From positions 1-21,509 of IMG/VR virus record IMGVR_UViG_3300028837_003789: 21,509 bases of DNA; one strand, 5' to 3'. The stretch is from a virus. Of the stretch, positions 13,224-20,573 are shown piece by piece; within the stretch, counting starts at the first letter, position 1, and each line of letters starts with the position of its first letter. The notes under the pieces were generated by a model, which was not told the origin of the DNA, made no database searches, and was given only the letters and a program-made list of their open reading frames with translations. The position numbers and the translations under genes were made by a program.

Positions 13224-14111
13224 ATGAATAAATCTGCGATGAAAATTAAGGCTATAGCGCCGTGGTTCGGCGGCAAGCGGAACCTGGCATCGAGGATCGT
13301 CGAGCTCTTAGGTCCGCACCGTGTGTACTGGGAGCCGTTTTGCGGGTCAATGGCGGTCCTTATGGCAAAGCCGCCCTGCGTGATGGAGACCGTCAACGAC
13401 CTGCACGCGGACCTGATTAATCTTGCTCGAGTAATTCAGGATCCCAAACTCGGGCCCCAGCTGTATCGACAACTAAGACGTACCTTAATGCACGAGCAGT
13501 TATTCCGCGAAGCGGCTGAGCGATATAAGAGCAGGGGGTATTTTGCAATGGCGCCGGAGCCGGATTTTGACCTGCCGAGAGCATACGATTACTTTTTGTG
13601 TGCCTGGCTCGGCCGCAATGGGGTCGGCGGCATAAGCAGTTATAATCAGGGATTCTGCGTTCGGTATACCGCCCAGGGGGGACATGCCGCCAAGCGCTGG
13701 CAATCGGTGATTAAATCCATCCCGGCGTGGCGCCGCAGACTCGCCAACGTGACTATTCTGCAGCGGGATGCGTTCGAGCTGCTCGAGCGCATCGATGACC
13801 GAATGGGCACGGCAATCTATATCGACCCACCGTATATAGAAAAGGGCGCAAAGTACATTCACGACTTCGAGCAGCAGGACCACGCAAGACTTGCTCAAAT
13901 GCTGGGACGATTCAAAGAGACCCGCATTGTCGTCAGTTATTATGACCATCCGAAGCTTGCCGAGCTGTACCCGGACTGGGGACGCCTTGAGATTACCGTC
14001 ACCAAATCCCTGGACAATCAAAATAGACGTGACAAAGAAAACAAGGGGGTAAAGGTGGTGGAGGTGTTGTTGGTCAATGGCGAATATAAGCAAAAGGGGC
14101 TGTTTGAATGA
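13224..14111 (+). CDS. Dam-type DNA adenine-N6 methyltransferase
   Basis: Encodes 295 residues. PWFGGKRNLASRIVE (residues 13-27) and YWEPFCGSMAV (35-45) form the SAM-binding motifs X and I, and YIDPPYIEKG contains the catalytic DPPY (201-204). This is the D12/Dam class of about 270-300 residues. ATG 13224 is five bases after the stop of the C5 enzyme; ATG 13239 is a possible alternative. The target sequence cannot be read from the protein. Together with the neighbouring C5 enzyme it would give the phage two kinds of DNA methylation. Confidence 0.93.
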   Translation: MNKSAMKIKAIAPWFGGKRNLASRIVELLGPHRVYWEPFCGSMAVLMAKPPCVMETVNDLHADLINLARVIQDPKLGPQLYRQLRRTLMHEQLFREAAERYKSRGYFAMAPEPDFDLPRAYDYFLCAWLGRNGVGGISSYNQGFCVRYTAQGGHAAKRWQSVIKSIPAWRRRLANVTILQRDAFELLERIDDRMGTAIYIDPPYIEKGAKYIHDFEQQDHARLAQMLGRFKETRIVVSYYDHPKLAELYPDWGRLEITVTKSLDNQNRRDKENKGVKVVEVLLVNGEYKQKGLFE

Positions 14112-14123
14112 AGGAGAATAAAA

Positions 14124-14306
14124 ATAGCTGAAAATCCAAAAGTGTTTGTGCAAATACCACACAATTGTCCTTTTCGAGAACACAACGAGGAGACAGACGA
14201 GTTGTGGTGTGATTACGCAAATAGTGAATTAGATTGTCCTAACGAGACTATTATGCCACAGGAATGTCCCTTATTAAAAGGGCCAATAACTGTCCATGCA
14301 ATATGA
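14124..14306 (+). CDS. Cys-rich microprotein, probably AUA start
   Basis: A 60-codon frame from ATA 14124 to TGA 14304 has coding-like composition and four CP or C motifs: HNCPFREH, LWCDYA, LDCPNE and ECPLLKGPITV. The strong AAGGAG (14111-14116) sits 7 bases before the ATA, where a start codon is expected, and no ATG or GTG lies closer; GTG 14142 is the only conventional alternative and lacks a Shine-Dalgarno. CPFR and CPLL pairs like these appear in small phage proteins, probably metal-binding. It lies between the Dam-type gene and the next small gene, in the same transcript. Function unknown. Confidence 0.55.
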   Translation: MAENPKVFVQIPHNCPFREHNEETDELWCDYANSELDCPNETIMPQECPLLKGPITVHAI

Positions 14307-14319
14307 AGGGACTATTTAA

Positions 14320-14523
14320 ATGAGTCGTGGTCGTGCTTTTATATGCTGGCTTGATGGTGGTGTGCCATTGTATCAGGGCGGCGAGGTGGAGTTTCGACTA
14401 AAACGCCGGTGGTGGCGTGGCACAATTCATTGTCGCAAGGGGTGTTATAAATTCCGACGTGGCAAGCGGGAATTTTGGGTTTTGTTTAGGTTTAACCTGC
14501 GACCAATAGGAGGAACTGTTTAA
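14320..14523 (+). CDS. Small basic protein of unknown function
   Basis: Encodes 67 residues, unusually rich in Trp, Arg and Phe, with a probable beta-barrel-like alternation (GEVEFRLKRRWWRGTIHC, REFWVLFRFNLRP). AAGGGA lies about 8 bases before the ATG, and the TAA is immediately followed by the ATG of the next gene. No family is recognised. The basic and aromatic surface could bind nucleic acid. Confidence 0.5.
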   Translation: MSRGRAFICWLDGGVPLYQGGEVEFRLKRRWWRGTIHCRKGCYKFRRGKREFWVLFRFNLRPIGGTV

Positions 14524-14751
14524 ATGAGAATCGGGTTGTTGATAAGGAAAAAAACCTGCTGTGTTTGGGAGTATTTCCTGCCGTTATTTTCTGTAATGAC
14601 GGCGGATGAGGCCGAGAGAAAAGAAATGTGCAAGAGTTGTGAGTGGGCATATCACAGCCATCCAATTGTGTTTCCGGAAGGGACCAAGCTCTGCACGAAG
14701 ATGTTTAAGATGTGCTATATGCCTGGATTGAAGATGCATGATTGCGCGTGA
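14524..14751 (+). CDS. Cys-rich small protein
   Basis: Encodes 75 residues. Cysteines occur as CC near residue 13 and then as MCKSCEWAYHSHP and LCTKMFKMCY. The CxxC plus His pair suggests zinc binding. It starts directly after the preceding stop and its own stop overlaps the ParB-like gene start, so it is part of the same tightly coupled set. Function unknown. Confidence 0.55.
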   Translation: MRIGLLIRKKTCCVWEYFLPLFSVMTADEAERKEMCKSCEWAYHSHPIVFPEGTKLCTKMFKMCYMPGLKMHDCA

Positions 14752-15337
14752 AATGACAAAGAAAAGACAAACAATACAGCCGCAGATTAAAGAATTTCGG
14801 CTGGGTGAGCTAAGACCGGCAAGGTATAACCCGCGGGTTATCAGCGATGAGGCGCTGGCTGGCCTGGCGGCGTCGATAAAGAAGTTCGGATGCGTCGAGC
14901 CGATTATTGTCAATACCCGGGACGGCAAAAATACGATAATCGGTGGTAACCAGCGATTCAAAGTACTGTCGGCGGCCGGTATCGAAAAATGTATCTGCAT
15001 TATTGTCGATCTGAATTCAGCGGACGAGAAGATTTTGAATCTGACGCTGAATAATCCTGAAATACAGGGAGAATTTATAAAAGAGTTGGGGGAGTATATC
15101 GACACGATCCAAAGAGAAATGCCTGCAGGCGGCGACTTTCTCAACCTTAAAATAAAACAGCTTCGCGAAGAAATAGGCGATGGACCCGGATGTGTTTTTA
15201 GCCAAGAAGAATTAAAGCTGTTCAAAAAAACCCATGTATTGCTGTCGTTTCCTCCGCATCTGTTCGCGCAGATAGCAGATCACCTTGAAGCAATTATCAA
15301 GATAGAAGGTATTGAATATGAACAGAGCTCAAACTGA
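14738..15337 (+). CDS. ParB/Srx-like (ParB N-domain) protein
   Basis: Encodes 199 residues. LGELRPARYNPRVI, a helix LAASIKKFGCVEPIIVN and IIGGNQRFKVLSAAG (residues about 22-95) are the ParB N-terminal/sulfiredoxin-like fold. GGNQR corresponds to the GxxR of ParB. No helix-turn-helix of chromosome-partition ParB is seen, so the usual phage reading is a ParB-like nuclease or nucleotide-binding domain that accompanies DNA methyltransferases. Both ATG 14738 and ATG 14753 are possible; neither has a strong Shine-Dalgarno. It overlaps its neighbours on both sides (14 and 20 bases), so coupled translation is likely. Confidence 0.85.
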   Translation: MIAREMTKKRQTIQPQIKEFRLGELRPARYNPRVISDEALAGLAASIKKFGCVEPIIVNTRDGKNTIIGGNQRFKVLSAAGIEKCICIIVDLNSADEKILNLTLNNPEIQGEFIKELGEYIDTIQREMPAGGDFLNLKIKQLREEIGDGPGCVFSQEELKLFKKTHVLLSFPPHLFAQIADHLEAIIKIEGIEYEQSSN

Positions 15338-15902
15338 CAATTCATATTTTGAGATTAAGGTAAAACTTCGTCTTGAGCATCTGCCAAAGAAAAAGGCTTT
15401 CAGGGTTCTGGATTGCTTTCACGGGGACGGCTTAATCTGGCAGAAAATACAACAGCTCCGCCCAGACCGTGATATCAAAGTACTCGGCATAGATAAAAAG
15501 AAAACTACCAAGAGCCTATGCCTTGTAGGGGAAAATATGAAATTTCTCAGAACCCTTAATCTGGCCGAATTCGACGCCGTTGACCTTGATGCCTACGGCG
15601 TGCCTTACCAGCAGCTAAATTACGTTCTAACGGCCGAACAGGCGCCAAAGGCCTTAGTTATATACGGCACGTTCATACAGAGCCTATACGGAGGCCTACC
15701 GGCAGCCCTACTGGCTGATTTGGGCTATACTCAAGCTATGATACGCAAAATTCCTACGCTTTTTTACCGCCATGGATTTGAGAAGCTAAAACAGTATCTG
15801 GCCCAAAACGGAATAACGCGAATGAGCAACTATACCGACCATACAGGACTAAAGCATTATTTCGCAATAAGAAAAACGAAGAGAGTACATAAAGTAAGTT
15901 AA
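15318..15902 (+). CDS. Rossmann methyltransferase-like protein
   Basis: Encodes 194 residues from ATG 15318, with AAGG 8 bases upstream. FRVLDCFHGDGLIWQKI (about residues 29-45) matches SAM-binding motif I, VLGIDKKK matches motif II, and FDAVDLDAYGVPYQQL gives an acidic strand end like motif IV. The DxDAYGxP wording is unlike the NPPY or DPPY of known DNA amino-methylases, so the target base or molecule is unclear. It overlaps the end of the ParB-like gene. The pairing of a ParB-like domain with a methyltransferase is common in phage DNA-modification modules. It could also be a tRNA- or protein-directed enzyme. Confidence 0.6.
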   Translation: MNRAQTDNSYFEIKVKLRLEHLPKKKAFRVLDCFHGDGLIWQKIQQLRPDRDIKVLGIDKKKTTKSLCLVGENMKFLRTLNLAEFDAVDLDAYGVPYQQLNYVLTAEQAPKALVIYGTFIQSLYGGLPAALLADLGYTQAMIRKIPTLFYRHGFEKLKQYLAQNGITRMSNYTDHTGLKHYFAIRKTKRVHKVS

Positions 15903-16031
15903 AATGCAGACTTATCGAACAGAAAAAATGCGGATTTTTATAGTTTTTATTTGTGCTATAAGTCCTTGTGTGATAAGATGTTATAAAGAAATACATCAAT
16001 CAAAAACGTCTTATTTGAAAGGGCAAAAACC

Positions 16032-16709
16032 ATGAAAACAGCAGGTAAAAAAACGAAAAAGGCGGTGAGTTTGTATGAAAAATACAGACCCGAAAAACTC
16101 GGTGATATCAAGGGACAATCACGAGCTGTAAGAAAGATCCGGACAATGCTCAAGCGCGGATGGGGTGGCAGGGCATACTGGATTAGTGGTTCGAGCGGGA
16201 TCGGCAAAACTTCTTTGGCTCGTATCTTAGCAAGTATCGGCGCCTCCGACCTTATGATTGAGGAATATGATTCCGGCTGGTCCTTTGATGTTGAAATACT
16301 CGACAGGATAGATATCAATATGCACCTATTCGGCATGGGCAAGGGTGGCAGGGCTTATATAATCAATGAAGCCCACGGCCTTCGACAGTGGATGATTCAA
16401 CGTCTGCTGGGCCTACTGGAACGCATACCAAGGCATGTGGTTTTCATTTTCACTACAACAAAGGCAGGGCAGAAAAATTTATTTGACAGCCAGATAGATG
16501 CGAGTCCCTTGCTTAGCCGGTGTGTCTATATAGAACTTAACAACAATAAAAGGCTTACAAAAACTTTCGCCGAACATTGCCACAAAATAGCCAGGCAGGA
16601 GCGTTTGAATGGCAGGCCGTTGTCGAGCTATATAAAATTAGCGGAAGAACATAAAAATAACTGCAGGGCTATGCTACAGGCGATAGAGGCCGGAGAAATG
16701 AAAAAATAA
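16032..16709 (+). CDS. Clamp-loader-like AAA+ ATPase (DnaX/RFC-type)
   Basis: Encodes 225 residues. The N-terminus [15 protein letters not shown] is the DnaX/RFC signature; Walker A is GSSGIGKTS (53-61), Walker B region is YIINEAHGL, sensor 1 is FTTT (140-143), and [10 protein letters not shown] carries the clamp-loader SRC motif (162-164). Walker B has Asn112 where Asp is expected, so metal-ATP chemistry may be weakened. The protein ends after the lid, lacking the C-terminal collar domain of full DnaX (usually over 350 residues). It may load a sliding clamp in phage replication or act as a trimmed subunit with host partners. AAAGGG precedes the ATG. Confidence 0.85.
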   Translation: MKTAGKKTKKAVSLYEKYRPEKLGDIKGQSRAVRKIRTMLKRGWGGRAYWISGSSGIGKTSLARILASIGASDLMIEEYDSGWSFDVEILDRIDINMHLFGMGKGGRAYIINEAHGLRQWMIQRLLGLLERIPRHVVFIFTTTKAGQKNLFDSQIDASPLLSRCVYIELNNNKRLTKTFAEHCHKIARQERLNGRPLSSYIKLAEEHKNNCRAMLQAIEAGEMKK

Positions 16710-16710
16710 A

Positions 16711-16800
16711 GAGAAGCTGATGCGGGCGGCGGGTACCGAACTAACCGCCTGCCGCGATAGTTAGAGCTACCGGGCATTTTAACACATCAGCCTTTTTGCG
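16711..16800 (+). other. Structured GC-rich segment; candidate cos site
   Basis: An outer stem GCTGATG (16716-16722) with CATCAGC (16785-16791) encloses an inner stem CGGGCGG/CCGCCTG (16723-16729, 16745-16751) and is followed by five T, so transcription may stop here. The segment includes GGGCGGCG (16724-16731), the same eight bases that start the cohesive end of lambda. It lies directly before the small terminase gene, where lambda-type phages carry cos. Eight matching bases can arise by chance, so the assignment rests mainly on position plus symmetry. Confidence 0.4.
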
Positions 16801-16843
16801 AACAGGATATTATACACAGGGTACCGAAGAATGGAAATAGATT

Positions 16844-17719
16844 TTGACGCTATCCGCCGTTGAGATCGCTCAGAAACAGCGGCACTTATACCTTCTGACC
16901 CGGATCAGGAATAATCGGCACCTGAGCCGGGCGGAACTGGCTGAGCTGGAGCAGCTCGAAAAGATGACAAAGAAGCAGAAAAAAACCGCCAGGGATAAGG
17001 GTAAAAAATCCGCCAAAGGCAAAGGTAAAAAAACCGTCAGGGGCAAGAATATCAGGGCACTTGCCCGTGAGCTGCGGTCGCTGGCAGCTGCCGATGCTGA
17101 AATCGACAGCCATTTAGCGAGTATCTTTGAAAAACATCCCCGCATAAAGATTGCCTGGGATCAGGGGATAGCACAGCGGGTTGAAGAGGTAATCAGGGAC
17201 AAGTTCACCGAAGCAGACCTGAAAGATTACCGTCGAGTAACATTAAAGCAGCTGGTGGAAATCACGGGCAGGACGCGAAGGACCATTTACGACTGGCTGA
17301 AAAAGGGCCTGCAGCGAAACGCGGATGGCAGCTTCTATCTGCCGAGCTTTTTAATATGGTTCGAAAGGTACACTATAGAGAAACTGCCGCCGAAGGCGGT
17401 CGCAGCAGCCAATCCGCTGCAGGCGATGAAGGCGGAGAGATTAGAGATGGACCTGGCACGACAGAGGAACCAGCTGCTGGACCGCGGCGAGGTAATAGCC
17501 GGCCAGATTGCCCGCTATCAGAACCTGATGAATTCGCTTACCCATAAGGCGGAAGAATTGGCACTGCTGGCCAACGGCCAGCCGAAGGGGAAAATAGCGG
17601 AGATGTTAAATGATTTCTTCGACGAGGTCCTGCGCCAGCAGTGCCAGGTGCCGGAAGAGCTGCGGCTGCCGGAAGAAGCGGAGAGACAGTTTGCGAAATT
17701 ATTGAGAAGCCTGGAGTAG
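16844..17719 (+). CDS. Terminase small subunit, Nu1-like (start uncertain)
   Basis: Encodes 291 residues from TTG 16844. A basic low-complexity segment (45-70) is followed by a winged-helix DNA-binding unit at about 133-175 (TLKQLVEITGRTRRTIYDWL, then SFYLPSFLIWFERY), as in lambda Nu1. A coiled helix with AERLEMDLARQRNQLLDRGE and a helical C-terminus follow. It would recognise the packaging site and guide the large subunit, which is encoded 394 bases downstream. A better Met start, ATG 16831, gives MEIDFDAIRR and then TGA (16861-16863); a +1 shift there would join EIAQKQRH of the main frame. TTG has GGAA 8 bases upstream, so either route is possible. Confidence 0.8.
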   Translation: MTLSAVEIAQKQRHLYLLTRIRNNRHLSRAELAELEQLEKMTKKQKKTARDKGKKSAKGKGKKTVRGKNIRALARELRSLAAADAEIDSHLASIFEKHPRIKIAWDQGIAQRVEEVIRDKFTEADLKDYRRVTLKQLVEITGRTRRTIYDWLKKGLQRNADGSFYLPSFLIWFERYTIEKLPPKAVAAANPLQAMKAERLEMDLARQRNQLLDRGEVIAGQIARYQNLMNSLTHKAEELALLANGQPKGKIAEMLNDFFDEVLRQQCQVPEELRLPEEAERQFAKLLRSLE

Positions 17720-17720
17720 A

Positions 17721-18110
17721 ATGAAAAAAGTTTATCAAACTAAATTTGGAGCAAGAGAAGGCAATTGCTTACAAGCCTGTATAGCTTCTATCTTAGAGCT
17801 TACCTTAGAAGAAGTACCTGACTTTTGCAGCGAGTTTGAAGGCGAAAAATATTATGAACAATTTGTTAAGTGGCTTAATAAAAAAGGGCTTTCAGCTCTT
17901 CCAGTTAATGTGGAGGATGATTTGAATCGGCCAAATTATAAAGGATGTTATTTGATAGTGGGAGGCAAGAACAGTGATGGTGTAATGCATGCTGTAATCT
18001 ACAAAGATGGCAAACTTGTGCATAATCCGAATAAAAAATGTGAGGGAATAATACCTGAAACGGTAGATATCATTTTTCCGCAAAAACCTGCAGAATTTAT
18101 AAAGCAATAA
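17721..18110 (+). CDS. Cysteine-peptidase-like (papain/C39-like fold) protein
   Basis: Encodes 129 residues. GNCLQACIASILELTLEEVP (Cys16 in the GNC position), VMHAVIYKDGKLVHNPNKK (His90, and Asn102 in the HNP loop) match the Cys-His-Asn/Asp triad layout of small papain-like proteins found in phages and bacteria. A cleavage activity is not proved; members may be inactive. It sits between the two terminase genes, one base after the small subunit and three before the large one. Its A+T content is clearly higher than that of the neighbouring terminase genes, suggesting later insertion. It could process a head protein or a host target. Confidence 0.65.
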   Translation: MKKVYQTKFGAREGNCLQACIASILELTLEEVPDFCSEFEGEKYYEQFVKWLNKKGLSALPVNVEDDLNRPNYKGCYLIVGGKNSDGVMHAVIYKDGKLVHNPNKKCEGIIPETVDIIFPQKPAEFIKQ

Positions 18111-18113
18111 TCG

Positions 18114-20024
18114 ATGAGAAATAGAAAATTTACAATACCCAAGCCGCTGCCGCTTCAGCCGGAGGAGCTGGATGTTCTCAGCCCTCGAAAAAGACTGACC
18201 GTCTCGGAAAGCGCGCTGCAGCGGCGTATACTTTCCAAAAAGACCTCGCGATACAGCGGCCCATGGTCGCACGATTATACACCATGGGCGGTCGAGATTA
18301 TGGATGCCCTATCAGATGTCGGGACACGACAGGTTACGGTAATGAAATGCGCACAGAGCTGCGGGACGGAAATCGGCCTGAATTTCTTAGACTGGATAAT
18401 CGAAGAAAAACCCGGGCCGACAGGCCTGTTCATGCCGCGCGAAGATGATTTAAACAGGCGCGTCAATACGAGAATCATACCGATGTTTCAGGAAATGCCG
18501 TCACTGAGGGCACATATACCAGGTGGAAAAATAGAAGATATAAATATCGGCAAGGAGACGGTCCTGGACAATATGATAATGTTCATCGGCTGGGCGGGAA
18601 GCGCAGCGGCAATGGCGGACGTTGCCCTCTGTTATGCGATTGTCGATGAAGTAGGAAAGTTTCGACCCAAAACCGGCAGGGAAGCTGACCCCATCAGCTT
18701 GATAAAGGACAGGCTGATTACTTATTTCTCGGAATCAAAGTTATACTGCCCATCAACGCCGGTCAAGGAAAACGATCTCATAGACCGCGAGTTCAGAGCG
18801 GGCAGTAAAGAAAAGTTGTGGTTTAAGTGCCCATTCTGCGGCGAGTTTCATAGACACGCATGGGCAAACGTGCAGCTCGATAAGGATAAAAACGGGGACC
18901 TGCTCGATTCAAAAACATACGAAACCGGAGGGCATGCCAGATACGTATGCCCATCCTGTAAAAAAAGCTGGACGGAAAAAGACCGCTGGCAGGCGGTATC
19001 GGACGGCCGATGGGCGCCGGACGGCTGCACAGTCGGCAAGTCGGGCAGGATCATCGGCAGGGTACCTGTAACAACGCACAGGAGCTTCCGTGTGTCGGCC
19101 ATGATGCTTTACCCGGGATTTATGACAATGGACAGGATGGCGGCGAAATGGGCGGATGCGCAGGTTTATAAGAAAATGGGCGACATTGGCCCGCTGCAGG
19201 ACTTTATCAATTCGTATCTCGGAGAGCCGTTCGAGGAAAGAGAGAAAGAGACCGAAGAGAGCAGACTTGTCGGTCATATCGGCAGCCACAAGCCGGAGAT
19301 TATCCCGAAAGGCGTGCAGCTGATTACCGGCGGCTTCGATGTCCAATTAGACCATGTATGGTTCAGTATACTCGGATGGGGCTATATGTCGGAGGTATGG
19401 AGTATTACCGAAGGCCGGTTAGAGACCGGCGATACGAGCCTGCTGGAAAATTATAAGCTTCTCGAAGAGCTGTTAGAGATGCAATGGCCGCTGGCGGATG
19501 ATGAGCAGCATAAGGGAGTAATCTACCGCGCTGCCATAGACTGCAACTACCGTCCGGATGTGGTTTTTGATTTCTGTATTCGTCATTCGGATACGATAGT
19601 GCCGGTCCGGGGTGATGATTCGGTAAAAAGCAAGATCTACAGGGCGGTGAGACTCACCGGAGGGCGATTGATACGTTATGACCTTAATACGAACGCCATA
19701 AAGGACAGGCTGTACCGGCTGCTTTACGAGTCGGTAACACCCGGGCCCGGGTACTTTCACCTGCACGCGGAAACTACGGGTGAAACGCTTGAGCACCTGG
19801 CCAGTGAAGAGCAGAGAAAAAGAAAGGTCGGCAGGCACTTCGAAATGGCATGGTTCCAGAAACCACACAAGCCAAACCACCTCTGGGACTGCGATGTATA
19901 TGCCACCTTTGCAGCCGAATTAGCGGGAGTGAGGATGCTCAGGGACCCAGCGCAAAAAAAGGCTGCGCCGAAGCGGGCGCAGATAGAAAGAAAAGGAACG
20001 AGGAAAATCAGGACCAAATACTGA
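18114..20024 (+). CDS. Terminase large subunit, GpA family
   Basis: Encodes 636 residues, close to lambda gpA (641). The ATPase domain has the variant Walker A KCAQSCGTE (78-86) and Walker B AIVDEVGKF (175-183). Two CxxC pairs (Cys239/242 and Cys279/282) form a zinc ribbon. The nuclease domain has the acidic residues Asp409 (GGFDVQ), Asp476 (AAIDCN) and Asp592/594 (LWDCDVY). It cuts phage DNA at cos, powers packaging and binds the portal. The start at ATG 18114 is 4 bases after the preceding stop. Order and type point to a cos-packaging, lambda-like phage. Confidence 0.96.
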   Translation: MRNRKFTIPKPLPLQPEELDVLSPRKRLTVSESALQRRILSKKTSRYSGPWSHDYTPWAVEIMDALSDVGTRQVTVMKCAQSCGTEIGLNFLDWIIEEKPGPTGLFMPREDDLNRRVNTRIIPMFQEMPSLRAHIPGGKIEDINIGKETVLDNMIMFIGWAGSAAAMADVALCYAIVDEVGKFRPKTGREADPISLIKDRLITYFSESKLYCPSTPVKENDLIDREFRAGSKEKLWFKCPFCGEFHRHAWANVQLDKDKNGDLLDSKTYETGGHARYVCPSCKKSWTEKDRWQAVSDGRWAPDGCTVGKSGRIIGRVPVTTHRSFRVSAMMLYPGFMTMDRMAAKWADAQVYKKMGDIGPLQDFINSYLGEPFEEREKETEESRLVGHIGSHKPEIIPKGVQLITGGFDVQLDHVWFSILGWGYMSEVWSITEGRLETGDTSLLENYKLLEELLEMQWPLADDEQHKGVIYRAAIDCNYRPDVVFDFCIRHSDTIVPVRGDDSVKSKIYRAVRLTGGRLIRYDLNTNAIKDRLYRLLYESVTPGPGYFHLHAETTGETLEHLASEEQRKRKVGRHFEMAWFQKPHKPNHLWDCDVYATFAAELAGVRMLRDPAQKKAAPKRAQIERKGTRKIRTKY

Positions 20025-20035
20025 AAGGATTCATT

Positions 20036-20470
20036 ATGTCAAAGCAGAAAGAAGAAAAAACGGCGGCCACAAAGAACACAAAGAGTGCAGAGGCGCCACA
20101 GGATGACCAGCCAGCCACAAAGACGCCACAGGTCGATGACAAGGTCGATAAGCAGGTCGATGACAAGGTCGATAAGCCGGTCGATGACAAGGTCGATAAG
20201 CCGGTCGATGACAAGGTCGATAAGCCGGTCGATGACAAAGTCGATAAGCCGGTCGATGACAAAGTCGATAAGCCGGTCGATGACAAAGTCGATAAGCCGG
20301 CTGGGAAAAAGAAAAAGAAAATCAGATACGCCTTCCCAACGGTCAGCCGGTGTCCGCGATGCAAAACAACCGATACGGTGGCATATAGGACGGCTAAAAA
20401 TATTCAATACCGCCGTTGTTTGCGGGCGATTTGCCGCTGGTCATACTCTGTTCGGGGCAAAAAAGTGTAG
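20036..20470 (+). CDS. Repeat-rich acidic/basic protein with C-terminal zinc finger
   Basis: Encodes 144 residues from ATG 20036, with AAAGGA about 6 bases upstream. Residues 1-32 are hydrophilic; residues 33-88 consist of seven copies of the 8-residue unit VDDKVDK(P/Q). A Lys run follows, then a zinc-finger-like C-terminus: RCPRCKTTDT with a later RRCLRAICRW. The repeat is likely an extended charged spacer. It has no counterpart in lambda, where the gpW gene follows the large terminase. It may tether the zinc finger to DNA or to the terminase. The unit and alternative frames over it have no homologue that I recognise. Confidence 0.75.
   Translation: MSKQKEEKTAATKNTKSAEAPQDDQPATKTPQVDDKVDKQVDDKVDKPVDDKVDKPVDDKVDKPVDDKVDKPVDDKVDKPVDDKVDKPAGKKKKKIRYAFPTVSRCPRCKTTDTVAYRTAKNIQYRRCLRAICRWSYSVRGKKV
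20132..20299 (+). repeat. Seven tandem 24-bp repeats
   Basis: Seven in-frame copies of a 24-base unit encode VDDKVDKP (the first copy ends in Q). Copies 1-4 have Lys codon AAG at one position and copies 5-7 have AAA, so copies differ in blocks. That pattern suggests unequal expansion rather than point drift. Confidence 0.95.
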
Positions 20471-20483
20471 CAATCTGTAAATT

Positions 20484-20501
20484 CTTACCATATATGGTAA
20501 G
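20484..20501. promoter_or_regulatory. Perfect 18-bp palindrome, candidate operator
   Basis: CTTACCATATATGGTAAG is its own reverse complement. It is 38 bases upstream of a TTGACA promoter, and a second weaker inverted repeat (ACCA...TGGT) lies between them. No T-run follows, so it is not a terminator. A dimeric regulator site is the simplest reading. Confidence 0.55.
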
Positions 20502-20539
20502 TATTTTGCCATTCCACCATATTTTGTGGTTTTTAGGGG

Positions 20540-20569
20540 TTGACAGACTACATATTGTGGTATTATTAA
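20540..20569 (+). promoter_or_regulatory. Promoter for the small RNA
   Basis: TTGACA (20540-20545) is followed by TATTAT at a short 15-base spacing (20561-20566) or TATTAA at 18 (20564-20569). Transcription would start near 20574. It is the best promoter in the packaging region. Confidence 0.5.
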
Positions 20570-20573
20570 GTCG

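Noticed and set aside
20132-20299. CRISPR-like array
   Set aside because: The units are directly adjacent without spacers and in frame with a gene; they are coding tandem repeats.
20039-20407. Long open frames on the other strand over the VDDKVDKP repeat
   Set aside because: A 24-base repeat without stops keeps all frames open; the plus-strand frame has the Shine-Dalgarno and the zinc finger.
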